From assembly GCF_900176595.1 (NCBI RefSeq), contig NZ_LT838813.1:3738001-3802000 (forward strand): DNA of 64,000 nucleotides, read 5' to 3'. Positions 53,504-63,316 of the stretch are shown piece by piece. Position numbers and translations under genes: made by a program. The notes under the pieces were generated by a model, which saw nothing but the letters and a program-made list of their open reading frames with translations, was not told the origin of the DNA and made no database searches. The DNA comes from Aquiflexum balticum DSM 16537 (lineage in GTDB: Bacteria > Bacteroidota > Bacteroidia > Cytophagales > Cyclobacteriaceae). Positions within the stretch are counted from its first letter, which is position 1. Each line of letters begins with the position of its first letter.

Positions 53504-54010
53504 ATGCTCGATTACCTCATCACATCAAAAACCAGGTTAAAGCTTTTGATCAAATTCTTTAGCAATTCCAAAAATCAAGGACACTTGAGGGGGTTGGCTG
53601 AAGAATTTGGTGAATCCACCAATGCTATCAGAAAGGAACTGAACAACCTTAGTGAAGCCGGTTTTTTGCTAAAGGTGGCAGAAAAAAACAGAATTGAATA
53701 TCAAGCAAATCCAAAGCATCCCCTTTTTTTCAATTTGCAGGATCTCATCCGTAAGTATCTTGGTTTTGATAGGTTACTTGAAACTGTTCTTGATCGGATG
53801 GGAGACGTAGATGAAGTGGTACTTACAGGAGATTATGCACAGGGAATTGACTCAGGTACCATTGAGGTTCTGATCAAAGGAGAAGAACTCAATGAAGATT
53901 ACCTGGACCATTTGGGGACAAGAATTGAACAGCTGATAGAAAGAAAAGTAAAATTCAATCTAAACGGAAATTGTAATTCTTCTGAAGAGCTAGTTCTATA
54001 TAAGAAATAG
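53504..54010 (+). CDS. Winged-helix (ArsR-like) transcriptional regulator of the polysaccharide locus
   Basis: A 168-residue cytoplasmic protein. The N-terminal ~75 residues are a winged helix: LITSKTRLKLLIKFF, then HLRGLAEEFGESTNAIRKELNNLSEAGFLLKVAEKNRIEYQANP. The remaining ~90 residues resemble a nucleotidyltransferase-like fold fragment (VDEVVLTGDYAQGIDSGTIEVLIKGEELNEDYLDHL). Position just before the SLBB export gene strongly suggests it controls the locus. I prefer the ATG at 53504 over a GTG at 53489. A near-perfect inverted repeat lies between it and the export gene and may be its operator. Confidence 0.82.
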   Translation: MLDYLITSKTRLKLLIKFFSNSKNQGHLRGLAEEFGESTNAIRKELNNLSEAGFLLKVAEKNRIEYQANPKHPLFFNLQDLIRKYLGFDRLLETVLDRMGDVDEVVLTGDYAQGIDSGTIEVLIKGEELNEDYLDHLGTRIEQLIERKVKFNLNGNCNSSEELVLYKK

Positions 54011-54026
54011 TTCGGGGGTATTTTTG

Positions 54027-54064
54027 GTGACATTTTTGCTAGGCACATTTCCTAAAAATGTGAC
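54027..54064. promoter_or_regulatory. Inverted repeat in the leader of the export gene
   Basis: GTGACATTTTT (54027-54037) and AAAAATGTGAC (54054-54064) pair at 10 of 11 positions around a 16-base centre. The element lies in the 229-bp gap after the regulator gene and before the SLBB export gene. It could be an operator for the winged-helix protein or a leader hairpin affecting read-through. Confidence 0.5.
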
Positions 54065-54239
54065 TGAAAGGGCGAAGCTGTAATAGATTCAAAAAGTTAT
54101 GTCATTCAATTATGACATTTTTACATGGATTTGGATTAATTTGCAAGCCTGTAATCATAGAAAGGGATTCAATATTTCTCATTCCATAGTCAAATCAAAA
54201 CTGAAATCAACATTCTTTCGAAAAAGAAAAAATAAACAT

Positions 54240-56849
54240 ATGACGACCAACTTTAGGGAAGCATTTCAATTTATCAAATTATCATTAACACTACTGCTAT
54301 TTGTTGTAGCGGTAGGCATAGTCAATGGACAATCTCTTTCAGATATTCAGAACGTTAAAGTTGATAACTTAACTGATGCTCAAATTGAACAGTTGATCAA
54401 AAGGGCTGAAACTTCCGGAATGTCCGAACAGCAGCTTGAGGCAATGGCAAGAGAAAGAGGCATGCCTGCTACCGAAGTTGCTAAACTTAGAATAAGAATA
54501 AATCAGATCAGAAATAAAGGCGCAATACAATCTGATTCCACTAGTCCCCAAACATCTCAAAGTAGACAATGGATTCAGGAAGACGATTTTGGAATTGAAA
54601 AAATCGAAGAAGAGGAACCACTTACAGAAGAGGAGGAAAAAATATTTGGCTATTCATTGTTTAGAAATTCCGAGCTTACTTTTTCTCCCAATCTGAACAT
54701 CCCAACTCCAAAGAATTATATCTTGGGATCAGGAGATCAGTTGTTGGTAGATATTTATGGAGCTTCCCAGTTCACTTATGATTTAAATATCAATAGTGAA
54801 GGAATGGTTTTTATTCCCAACGTTGGACCTATCAATCTCGCAGGACTTAGTGTTGAGGCGGCTACAAGCAGGTTGACAAATACCTTAGGTAATATTTATT
54901 CGGGTTTAAGAGGTTCATCCCCGAATACCTTTATGCAATTGAGAGTCGGCAACATCCGATCAATTCAGATTTCAATGGTTGGAGAGGTTTTCGCACCGGG
55001 GAATTATACACTTTCTTCATTTGCAAGTGTTTTCAATGCACTTTACGCTGCTGGTGGCATAAAACAAAACGGTTCATTTAGAAATATAAGAGTCTACAGA
55101 AACAGCAAAATGGTCTCTGAAATGGATATCTATGATTTTTTGGTCAATGGTAACCAATCCGCCAACATCAGACTGGAAGACAATGATGTGGTTTTAATAC
55201 CACCTGTCGAGAAGAGAGTTGAGATTTCAGGACCTGTCAGAAGACCGGGACTGTTTGAAATGAAAAATGATGAAAATCTTGAGGACCTCATTCGATTTGC
55301 AGGAGGATTTGGCAGTTTAGCCTATCCTGGCGTCGCTACTGTTTTCAGGACCACTGAAAAAGAGTTTAAGGTTGAAAATATTGACCGACAGAATTTTGGT
55401 TCCTTTTCACCAAAGGAAGGAGATAAGTTCATTTTTGGAGAATTATTGGACCGGTATGAAAACAGGGTGCAGGTTTCAGGGGCATTGATGCGTCCCGGAA
55501 CATTTGCTTTGGAGCCGGGAATGGGCGTAAAAGATTTAGTGAATAAGGCAGAGGGTCTGAGAGATGACGCTTTCATGAATCGGGCGGCATTATTCAGAAC
55601 AAGATCGAATTTTTCACTGGAAATTGTTACGGTAAATATTGGGGCCATTTTGAATGGTGAGGAAGAGGATATTGTCCTTCAAAGAGAAGATGTTTTGAAT
55701 ATTCCGAGCATTTATGATCTGCGTGAAGAATTCTATGTGATTATAAGCGGGGAAGTAAATAAGCCTGGTGCATTTGCTTTTGGAGAGAATATGAAAGTTG
55801 CTGATTTGGTGTTGAGGGCAGGAGGCTTTAAGGAATCGGCAACATCCGCACAGATTGAAATTGCCAGAAGGGTAAAAGATGATGTTTCAGGAAAGTTGGC
55901 CGAAATTTTCCATATAGATATTGACAGAAATCTCAAAATAACCGGTGATAACGCGGATATGGTCCTTACCCCATTTGACCATGTCATTGTGCGGAGAAGT
56001 CCGGGTTTCCAGAGAGAAAGATTGGTAAGGGTGGAAGGAGAGGTTTTCTTTCCAGGTGAATATACCATTGCCCATGCCAATGAAAGAATTTCTGACTTAT
56101 TGAAAAGGTCAGGCGGATTAAACAAGTTTGCCTACCCTAAAGGTGCCACTTTGATCAGAAGGAATGAGTATTATTCCAGTCCAAGTGACAATCAGATAAA
56201 ATCAACGAATTTGACAGAAGTCAAGCAAAATCTACAAAGGATAAAAAGAGATACGACTGAGGCAGAAAAAATATTGCTTTCCAGAATAGATCAAAAAATT
56301 ACAGAAAGGGGTGGAGACTTATCCAATCAACAAGGAGGCTTGTTAATTGACGATTTTAGGAGAGAGACCATAGAGAATTTGGTCAATGAAGAGGGGGAAG
56401 AAGTAGTTAAAATTAAAACCCAAGATATGATTGGTATCAATCTATCTGCAATTATGGAAAATCCTGGTGGGCCAAATGATTTGATTATTCAAGAAGGAGA
56501 TGTTTTAAGTATTCCCAAACAATTGCAGACAGTTAGGATGAGGGGTGAAGTATTGTTCCCGACTACTTCTAGATACCGGGAAAATGCAGGTTTCAAAAGT
56601 TATATATCAAGGGCAGGTGGATTTACAGACAAATCCCGTAAAAAACGGTCTTACGTAGTATATGCCAATGGAGATGTAAAGCGGACTTCAAATATTTTAT
56701 TTTTCAAAATATATCCTTCTTTAGAACCTGGTTCGGAGATCATTGTTCCTGCTAAACCAGACAGAGACCCAATGTCCATCCAAGGCTGGTTAGCAATTGC
56801 TACTAGTCTAGCGACATTGGGTTTATTGTTGAATAATATAGTTCAATAA
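54240..56849 (+). CDS. Polysaccharide export protein with SLBB domains (Wza-like)
   Basis: An 869-residue outer-membrane-directed export protein. A signal-type hydrophobic stretch (about 16-33) ends VNGQS. A helical acidic region follows, then the Poly_export domain starting NYILGSGDQLLVDIYGASQFTYDLNINSEG (about 158-187). Next comes a long series of SLBB (beta-grasp) repeats, recognised by repeated 'V-x-V-x-G-E-V-x-x-P-G-x-[FY]-x-x-x' strands such as ISMVGEVFAPGNYTL, VISGEVNKPGAFAF, RVEGEVFFPGEYTI and VRMRGEVLFPTTSRY. It ends with a hydrophobic helix (LAIATSLATLGLLLNNI). It should form the export channel for the polymer made by this locus. I chose the ATG at 54240; an upstream ATG at 54099 would add 47 residues lacking signal character. 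Confidence 0.93.
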   Translation: MTTNFREAFQFIKLSLTLLLFVVAVGIVNGQSLSDIQNVKVDNLTDAQIEQLIKRAETSGMSEQQLEAMARERGMPATEVAKLRIRINQIRNKGAIQSDSTSPQTSQSRQWIQEDDFGIEKIEEEEPLTEEEEKIFGYSLFRNSELTFSPNLNIPTPKNYILGSGDQLLVDIYGASQFTYDLNINSEGMVFIPNVGPINLAGLSVEAATSRLTNTLGNIYSGLRGSSPNTFMQLRVGNIRSIQISMVGEVFAPGNYTLSSFASVFNALYAAGGIKQNGSFRNIRVYRNSKMVSEMDIYDFLVNGNQSANIRLEDNDVVLIPPVEKRVEISGPVRRPGLFEMKNDENLEDLIRFAGGFGSLAYPGVATVFRTTEKEFKVENIDRQNFGSFSPKEGDKFIFGELLDRYENRVQVSGALMRPGTFALEPGMGVKDLVNKAEGLRDDAFMNRAALFRTRSNFSLEIVTVNIGAILNGEEEDIVLQREDVLNIPSIYDLREEFYVIISGEVNKPGAFAFGENMKVADLVLRAGGFKESATSAQIEIARRVKDDVSGKLAEIFHIDIDRNLKITGDNADMVLTPFDHVIVRRSPGFQRERLVRVEGEVFFPGEYTIAHANERISDLLKRSGGLNKFAYPKGATLIRRNEYYSSPSDNQIKSTNLTEVKQNLQRIKRDTTEAEKILLSRIDQKITERGGDLSNQQGGLLIDDFRRETIENLVNEEGEEVVKIKTQDMIGINLSAIMENPGGPNDLIIQEGDVLSIPKQLQTVRMRGEVLFPTTSRYRENAGFKSYISRAGGFTDKSRKKRSYVVYANGDVKRTSNILFFKIYPSLEPGSEIIVPAKPDRDPMSIQGWLAIATSLATLGLLLNNIVQ

Positions 56850-56882
56850 AAATATAGAATAATTTCTTAATATTTAAGATAG

Positions 56883-58007
56883 ATGGAAAAACCCAAAAAT
56901 CCTACTTCGTCGAATAATGATGAAATTGACTTGTTGGAGTTAGCAAAAACTGCTTGGGATCAAAAAAAGCTAATTATTTCAATTACTGTTGTGGTTACAA
57001 TATTAGGTGTTTTGATTGCATTGGTTTTGAAAAATGAATATACAGCAGGTTCTACTTTTGTCCCACAAACTACGGAAAAGGCCAATATTGGAGGGAATTT
57101 AGGTGGGCTTGCTTCATTGGCGGGGATTAATTTGGGAGGATTGTCAGGAGGAAGTGAAATTCCTCCAAGTCTTTATCCGAAAATTGTTTCTTCGGTAAAC
57201 TTCAGGAAAGATTTGCTGAATGCTACATTCTATTTCCAAGGCAACAGCCAACCAATTACATATGAATATTATTATGATAGTGTTTATCAACTTGGATTGA
57301 TACCATTAATTCGAAAATATACAATAGGATTACCTAGTTTATTGATAAAAAATTTCAAAGCAAATAAATATAATAATAATTCTTCTAATGATTTCGGTCT
57401 GATCAATATTTCTGAAAAAGAATTTGAGCATTTTAAAAGATTGGATAAACAAATTTCTATTCAATACAATGAAAAAGAAGGATTTGTTTCCTTATCTTTT
57501 GCTATGCCGGAACCTTTGATGGCGGCACAAATGGCAAAATATGCTGAGGAGTTGCTTCAAAAGGAGGTCATTGAATTTAAAATTCAAAATGCAAGAGAAC
57601 AATTGAAATATACTGAAGAAAGGTTTGAAGAAAAGAAAATTGAATTTGAAGAAATTCAAAAAAAATTGGCCAACTTTAGAGATAAAAATCAAAATCTTTC
57701 TTCTGCATTAGTTTTGAATCAGTTGGAAAAATTAGAGTCTGAATACAATTTTGCTTTTAATATTTACACTGAATTGGCCAAGCAATTGGAACAGGCCAAA
57801 CTTCAGGTGAGTAAAGACACACCCATTTTTTCTATCATTCAACCTGTGACAATTCCTATTGAAAAATCAGCTCCAAAGCGACCAATGATAGTTATTGTGT
57901 TTTTATTTCTAGGCTTGATTGTTGCCTTTGGGTATATTTTTGGTAGAGAGTTTTTGATTGGTCTGAAGGAACAATGGAATATTAAAAAATTAGAAAGATT
58001 ATCTTAA
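56883..58007 (+). CDS. Wzz-type chain-length determinant protein
   Basis: A 374-residue inner-membrane protein with the Wzz layout: a short cytoplasmic N-terminus with DEIDLLELAKTAWDQKK, first membrane helix (about 33-52), a periplasmic domain with long coiled-coil helices (about 215-310, including EERFEEKKIEFEEIQKKLANFRD), a PxxP-type motif near KSAPKRPMIV, and a second membrane helix (about 335-352). It lacks the cytoplasmic tyrosine-kinase domain of fused Wzc proteins. It controls polymer chain length together with Wzy. It starts 33 bp after the SLBB export gene, so they are co-transcribed. Confidence 0.92.
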   Translation: MEKPKNPTSSNNDEIDLLELAKTAWDQKKLIISITVVVTILGVLIALVLKNEYTAGSTFVPQTTEKANIGGNLGGLASLAGINLGGLSGGSEIPPSLYPKIVSSVNFRKDLLNATFYFQGNSQPITYEYYYDSVYQLGLIPLIRKYTIGLPSLLIKNFKANKYNNNSSNDFGLINISEKEFEHFKRLDKQISIQYNEKEGFVSLSFAMPEPLMAAQMAKYAEELLQKEVIEFKIQNAREQLKYTEERFEEKKIEFEEIQKKLANFRDKNQNLSSALVLNQLEKLESEYNFAFNIYTELAKQLEQAKLQVSKDTPIFSIIQPVTIPIEKSAPKRPMIVIVFLFLGLIVAFGYIFGREFLIGLKEQWNIKKLERLS

Positions 58008-58227
58008 ATGAACATGTCGATAGTCACATATTTTATTTGAAATACAAAAAAAAATATTCAAATTTCTTTTTTATGTATTTATAAATTGTTTTATTTGCCT
58101 TATAATTAATTGTTCACCCAATTCAATTTACCCAAAATATAAAAATCTATCTCAATGGAAATTTCTGTTGGATTTCAATCTTTTGAAAAATCAGTAGTTA
58201 AATTATTAATCTTTAAACTTTTATAAA

Positions 58228-59544
58228 ATGAAAATTACAGTAGTAGGTACAGGATACGTTGGTTTGGTATCAGGCGCATGTTTTTCCGAAGTCGGTATTG
58301 AAGTTGTTTGTGTTGACATTGATCAAAAAAAGATCGACAATCTTAAAAATGGTATCATGCCAATTTATGAGCCTGGTTTGGAAGAAATTGTCAAAAGAAA
58401 TTTTGCAAGTAGAAGGCTTCAGTTTTCCACTAATTTGGGTGAAGCTATACAAGGATCTCAGGTGGCATTTATTGCAGTAGGAACACCTCCGGGAGAGGAT
58501 GGTTCAGCAGATTTGAAATATGTATTGGCCGTTGCAGATGAAATCGGTAGGACAATGACAGATTATATTGTTGTAGCCACCAAAAGTACGGTTCCGGTAA
58601 CCACAGGTGAGAAAGTAAAAGCTGCTATCCAATCAGCCTTGGATGAAAGAGGTTCTGATTTACCATTTGCAGTTGCTTCCAATCCAGAGTTTTTGAAGGA
58701 AGGGGCAGCAGTAGAGGATTTTATGAAGCCTGATAGAATTGTCATCGGAATAGATGATGAAAGGGCAGAAGAAATCATGAAGCGTTTATACAAGCCATTT
58801 CAATTGAATGGGGATAGAATTATATATATGGATATCCCATCTGCTGAGATGACAAAATATACAGCCAATGCGATGTTGGCTACCAAAATTTCATTTATGA
58901 ATGATATTGCAAATTTATGTGAGTTGGTAGGTGCTGATGCCAATATGGTAAGAAAAGGTATCGGGGCTGACCCTAGAATAGGCAATAAGTTTATTTATCC
59001 CGGGGTTGGTTATGGTGGATCCTGTTTTCCAAAAGACGTCAAGGCCATTATCAAAACCGGCAAAAAGTATGGCTATGATCTTAGGGTATTACAGGCGGTA
59101 GAAGATGTAAATGATGATCAAAAACATGTTCTGGTTAAAAAAATCAAAAAACATTTCGGGGATGATTTAAGTGGAAAAACTTTTGCGATGTGGGGATTGA
59201 GTTTTAAACCCAATACGGATGATATGCGGGAATCACCGGCTATAGTCATTATCGATGAATTGATAGAGGCAGGTGCCAAAGTAAAAGCCTATGATCCCAT
59301 TGCGATGAAAGAAGCCCAGCATATTTATGTGGGAGATAAAATAACTTATGCCAAAGACGCTTATGATGCCTGCGTAGATACTGATGCCCTATTGCTAGTT
59401 ACAGAATGGTCAGAATTCAGAATCCCAAGTTGGTCAGCCATTGCCAAGTTATTGCATAATAAAGTGGTTTTTGATGGAAGAAATATTTACGAAAAAAGTT
59501 ACCTTTCCGAGATAGGTTTTACTCATTATGGAATTGGTATTTAA
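58228..59544 (+). CDS. ugd: UDP-glucose 6-dehydrogenase
   Basis: A 438-residue cytoplasmic enzyme that oxidises UDP-glucose twice with NAD to UDP-glucuronate. It opens with the NAD-binding motif VVGTGYVGLVSGACFSEVG (about 4-22). The catalytic cysteine lies in GVGYGGSCFPKDVKA (about 258-272, Cys near 265), and NPEFLKEGAAVEDF (about 151-164) contains the substrate-binding glutamate. The C-terminal UDP-binding domain begins with FAMWGLSFKPNTDDMRESP (about 320-338). Length is typical. It supplies an acidic sugar precursor for the polysaccharide locus and is followed 42 bp later by a second dehydrogenase of different specificity. Confidence 0.95.
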   Translation: MKITVVGTGYVGLVSGACFSEVGIEVVCVDIDQKKIDNLKNGIMPIYEPGLEEIVKRNFASRRLQFSTNLGEAIQGSQVAFIAVGTPPGEDGSADLKYVLAVADEIGRTMTDYIVVATKSTVPVTTGEKVKAAIQSALDERGSDLPFAVASNPEFLKEGAAVEDFMKPDRIVIGIDDERAEEIMKRLYKPFQLNGDRIIYMDIPSAEMTKYTANAMLATKISFMNDIANLCELVGADANMVRKGIGADPRIGNKFIYPGVGYGGSCFPKDVKAIIKTGKKYGYDLRVLQAVEDVNDDQKHVLVKKIKKHFGDDLSGKTFAMWGLSFKPNTDDMRESPAIVIIDELIEAGAKVKAYDPIAMKEAQHIYVGDKITYAKDAYDACVDTDALLLVTEWSEFRIPSWSAIAKLLHNKVVFDGRNIYEKSYLSEIGFTHYGIGI

Positions 59545-59586
59545 CAATCTTTAAATAATTCACTTTACATCATTTTTATTTAGATC

Positions 59587-60897
59587 ATGCTAAAATCACT
59601 TTCAGAATCAAAAATAGCAATAGTTGGCTTGGGCTATGTTGGACTACCTTTAGCGGTTGCCTTTGGGGAAAAATTTGCTACGGTGGGTTATGACATTGAC
59701 CCAAAAAGAGTGGATCAATTACAAAAAGGTCATGACAGAACACTCGAGGTTGAAGATGAAGACCTTAAAAAAGTCCTGGTAAAAACAGTCATTGAATTGG
59801 AAGAAAAGAAAAAAGGACTTCTGGTTTCAGATGCCATTATACCTATTTCTTCCTGTAATATATACATCGTTACGGTACCGACACCCACGGACAAACACAA
59901 CAAACCTGTTTTGACTCCCATGTTGAAGGCCTCAGAAATGATCGGTAAAATCCTTAAAAAAGGCGATGTTGTCATTTATGAATCCACAGTATATCCTGGT
60001 GTAACCGAGGACGAGTGTGTTCCAGTATTGGAAAAAGTATCAGGTTTAAAATTCAATGAGGATTTCTTTGCGGGCTATTCCCCTGAGAGAATCAATCCGG
60101 GTGACAAAGAACATACAGTAACCAAAATCCTAAAAGTCACTTCGGGAAGCACGCCTGAAGTGGCAGAATACGTGGATCAGTTGTATAAATCTGTCATCAC
60201 GGCAGGAACCCACAAAGCTTCTTCTATCAAAGTGGCGGAAGCTGCCAAAGTGATTGAAAATTCCCAAAGAGATATCAATATTGCTTTTGTAAATGAATTG
60301 TCAAAAATCTTTAACCTTTTGGGTATTGATACCCAGGAAGTTTTGGAAGCTGCAGGCACCAAATGGAATTTTCTTCCATTTAAGCCCGGATTAGTTGGAG
60401 GTCATTGTATAGGGGTTGATCCTTTTTACCTAGCTCAAAAAGCCCAGGAAGTAGGTTATCATCCGGAAATAATCCTTGCGGGAAGAAGACTAAATGATTC
60501 CATGGGCAAGCATGTGGCCACTGAAGTGATCAAGCATATGATGCGTAAGGATTTAAAGGTTATTGACTCCAAAGTACTTATTCTAGGATTTACCTTCAAG
60601 GAAGATTGCCCAGATGTCCGAAATACCCGCGTTATCGATATTTATAAAGAGTTGAAATCTTTTGATATGGATGTGGACGTTTATGACCATTGGGCAGATC
60701 CAGCAGAGGTTATGCATGAATATGGGATTGAAATTATCAATGGTAAAACCAAAGAAAATTTAGACCAATATTCCGCGATTATTTTGGCTGTAGCGCATAA
60801 GGAGTTTAAAAGTTGGTCAATTAAGAAATCTAGTAAACAAGTTGTTTTTGATGTAAAATCAACTTTAAAAAAAGAGGAAGTTGATGCTAGGCTTTGA
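59587..60897 (+). CDS. Nucleotide sugar dehydrogenase (UDP-HexNAc type, TviB/WbpO-like)
   Basis: A 436-residue cytoplasmic NAD enzyme of the UDP-GlcNAc/UDP-GalNAc 6-dehydrogenase branch. It has [18 protein letters not shown] at the start, [10 protein letters not shown] (about 159-168), the catalytic cysteine in [20 protein letters not shown] (about 271-290), and a C-terminal domain opening with [16 protein letters not shown] (about 335-350). The [10 protein letters not shown] and [11 protein letters not shown] signatures separate it from the Ugd upstream and match TviB/WbpO/WbpA-like enzymes. It should give UDP-HexNAc-uronic acid for the polymer. Length is normal and all motifs are intact. 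Confidence 0.93.
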   Translation: MLKSLSESKIAIVGLGYVGLPLAVAFGEKFATVGYDIDPKRVDQLQKGHDRTLEVEDEDLKKVLVKTVIELEEKKKGLLVSDAIIPISSCNIYIVTVPTPTDKHNKPVLTPMLKASEMIGKILKKGDVVIYESTVYPGVTEDECVPVLEKVSGLKFNEDFFAGYSPERINPGDKEHTVTKILKVTSGSTPEVAEYVDQLYKSVITAGTHKASSIKVAEAAKVIENSQRDINIAFVNELSKIFNLLGIDTQEVLEAAGTKWNFLPFKPGLVGGHCIGVDPFYLAQKAQEVGYHPEIILAGRRLNDSMGKHVATEVIKHMMRKDLKVIDSKVLILGFTFKEDCPDVRNTRVIDIYKELKSFDMDVDVYDHWADPAEVMHEYGIEIINGKTKENLDQYSAIILAVAHKEFKSWSIKKSSKQVVFDVKSTLKKEEVDARL

Positions 60898-61981
60898 TTA
60901 AACCGATTTAAAATAGACCAAGAATAATCTAAAACAAAAAATTTCTTGTAAGAGAAGGCTCAAGATATATAGAGTCTATTTTCATTAGATAAGTGAAATT
61001 TTCAGCTTGCATGATTTTTACATAGGGAAAAGAAAGAACTTCACTTTGCCTTTCAAAATAAAAAAATCAATTTGAATAATTGCGATTTTAAGAATTTTGA
61101 GGACTGTATTTTGGCTTTGAAAGACTTTGAAGAAGTATTGCTTCAAACAGAATTTGATTCGGACTTTATATAAATAGCCGATCCAAGAACAATTATAGAT
61201 GACAATATCGGAGAATCAGTAAAATGCTTTTGATGCCACAAAGGCAGGTGTGGAGATTTGTGACTTAGCAAGTTTATTCCTTATTGAAAATAAACCTGAT
61301 TTGAGAAAAAAACATATTATTTCAAATGCATTTTTTCCGTTTAAAATAACAAAATATTTAGAAGGGCTATTTGTGAAAAATTTTCTGATATTTATCACTT
61401 GGGTTTTTTGGACTCTGAGTCTTTACTGTTTTTGCTAGGAAACAAGATTCAGATGGTTCTTTTTTGGGAGTGATTCCGAAAATATTTTTTTACTTTTTAA
61501 AAAAGCATTCGATTAAAAGGATTCACAAAAAGAAGTTGTGAACTTCCCACTGCTTACCTTCAAAAATTAAGGTTGTAGAAAATATTGAATTCCACCAAAA
61601 TCTAATTATTTGAAAGGATAAATTAAATCTATTGAATGGTATTAGAGAAGTTCATAACTATTTAATAATTTTTGAATAAATTATTCCTCTGCTTTTTGGA
61701 TATTAAATAAATTTTTAGGAACAGGTCATTAAAATCATTTCCAAGAAAAGATCAAATATGACATCCCAAACTTAGAAAAGTTCTGTCCCATTCTTCTATT
61801 TATTCTCGTGATTCTCACCCTGTTTCAGGGTTGGAATAATTAGATTTTAAATAAATAAATTTCTTAAAGAAATCTGCTATTTTATTTCAAATGAAAGCGA
61901 ATTTATTTTTATAAAATATCCCTTATTTCAAAGTATTGAAAATATAAAAATCAAAAACTATTTTAATTTCAAGTATAAATT
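60898..61981. other. Decayed or non-coding DNA inside the polysaccharide locus
   Basis: About 1.1 kb with no intact gene. Fragments of protein-like sequence can be read on the plus strand: about 61075-61173 (NNCDFKNFEDCILALKDFEE...) and, in another frame, about 61224-61438 (AFDATKAGVEICDLASLFL...), with stops and frame changes between them. This looks like the remains of one or more genes lost by deletion and frameshift; I cannot name them. The rest is AT-rich, and the boundary coincides with a rise in AT content of the following flippase and polymerase genes. Confidence 0.5.
61224..61438 (+). pseudogene. Possible gene remnant (frame starting near AFDATKAGVEICDLASL)
   Basis: A 70-codon open stretch without a proper start, reading AFDATKAGVEICDLASLFL, then IENKPDLRKKHIISNAFFPF, and a hydrophobic end (FLIFITWVFWTLSLYCFC). 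The upstream frame (DPRTIIDDNIGESVKCF) ends in a stop just where this begins, as expected after a frameshift. The parent family is not recognised. Confidence 0.3.
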
Positions 61982-63316
61982 ATGGTTAGTTTTTTTAATT
62001 CCCTTGTGAAGGGAAAGCTTTCAAAAAGTATTTCTTTATTATTGCTTTTCAATTTCATTGGTATTATTATAAATTTATTATATGTGCCATTAATGATTAG
62101 TGTGCTCGATACAGAAAGGTATGGTATTTGGCTGACTATAACCACGATGATTTCCTGGATTGGATATTTAGATATCGGTTTAGGTCATGGACTTAGGAAT
62201 AAGGTTTCAGAAAGTTTGGCTGTTAATGATGAAATGAAAGCTAGAGCATATATCAGTACAGCTTATTTTTCAATATTAGTAATTGTACTTTTTTTAGTCT
62301 TAATATCAATATTTATTATCCCCTTGATTTCATGGCATAGGGTATTAAATGCCCCAATAAGCATGTCAAATGAACTGTCCAAATTAATGTTTTGGGTTTT
62401 AATTATATTTTCAATTCAATTTTTATTTAGGCTTGTAAATTCAGTTCTATTAGGGGCTCAAAAACCTGAAGCTGCTTATTTTGTTAATATTTCAGGACAA
62501 ATAATAGGGTTTTTGAGTATTTTTATTCTTGTTAAATTCAATATTAACCTTTCGCTGGTATTTTTAGGAATTATTATTTCGATTGCACCATTGTTGGTAA
62601 TGATATTTGCAAATCTTGCTGTATTTAAATTTAAGTTTAAAAATATTGCTCCAAAATTTTCTTTTTTTAATAAAAACTTGGTAAAACCATTGCTTGGCCT
62701 AGGATACATGTTTTTTGCAGTTCAGATAACTTCACTTCTATTATTTCAATCAAACAATATAATTATTGCTCATACGGTTGGGCCTAGTGGTGTTACAGAG
62801 TTTAATATTGCATTTAAATATTTAGGTATTTTAAACACTGTATTGTATTTAATTTCGACTCCATTTTGGTCAGCTTCTTCTGAGGCATTTTTCACAAAGA
62901 ATTTTTCTTGGGTTAGCTTAAATTTAAGAAAGCTTAATTTGGTTTGGGTTGTTTTTATTTTTTTAACAGCATTACTTGTTGTTGTCGGCCCTATGATTTA
63001 TCATTTATGGTTAGGGGAAAAGGTGAAATACAATTTTTCTGTTCTAATTTTAATGGGCGTATATTATATTTTTTATATGCAATGGACGATATATGGTAGC
63101 TTTATAAATGGAAGTGGAAAATTGAAATTGCAATTTTTGTTTATGTTTGTTGAAGTCCTCATTCATATTCCAATGGCAATTTTGTTAGGACTTTGGATTG
63201 GATTGGAAGGGGTGATTGTTTCAATGATTTTTATTGCTGGAATTAATATGGTTTGGCCTAGGATTCAAATTAAAAAATTATTGAATCAAACAGCCTCAGG
63301 CATATGGAACAAATAA
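61982..63316 (+). CDS. Polysaccharide flippase (Wzx-like, MOP superfamily)
   Basis: A 444-residue integral membrane protein with about 12 hydrophobic segments, beginning after a short basic N-terminus (KGKLSKSISLLLLFNFIGIIINLLYVPLMI). The early DTERYGIWLTITTMISWIGYLDIGLGHGLRNKV stretch (about 43-75) is typical of oligosaccharide flippases. It should move undecaprenyl-linked repeat units across the inner membrane. Codon use is far more AT-rich than in the dehydrogenases upstream, as is usual for exchangeable Wzx/Wzy genes. It overlaps the next gene by 13 bp. Confidence 0.9.
   Translation: MVSFFNSLVKGKLSKSISLLLLFNFIGIIINLLYVPLMISVLDTERYGIWLTITTMISWIGYLDIGLGHGLRNKVSESLAVNDEMKARAYISTAYFSILVIVLFLVLISIFIIPLISWHRVLNAPISMSNELSKLMFWVLIIFSIQFLFRLVNSVLLGAQKPEAAYFVNISGQIIGFLSIFILVKFNINLSLVFLGIIISIAPLLVMIFANLAVFKFKFKNIAPKFSFFNKNLVKPLLGLGYMFFAVQITSLLLFQSNNIIIAHTVGPSGVTEFNIAFKYLGILNTVLYLISTPFWSASSEAFFTKNFSWVSLNLRKLNLVWVVFIFLTALLVVVGPMIYHLWLGEKVKYNFSVLILMGVYYIFYMQWTIYGSFINGSGKLKLQFLFMFVEVLIHIPMAILLGLWIGLEGVIVSMIFIAGINMVWPRIQIKKLLNQTASGIWNK

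Noticed and set aside
54099-54239. Earlier ATG start for the SLBB export protein
   Set aside because: The 47 added residues would bury the signal peptide, which begins right after the ATG at 54240.
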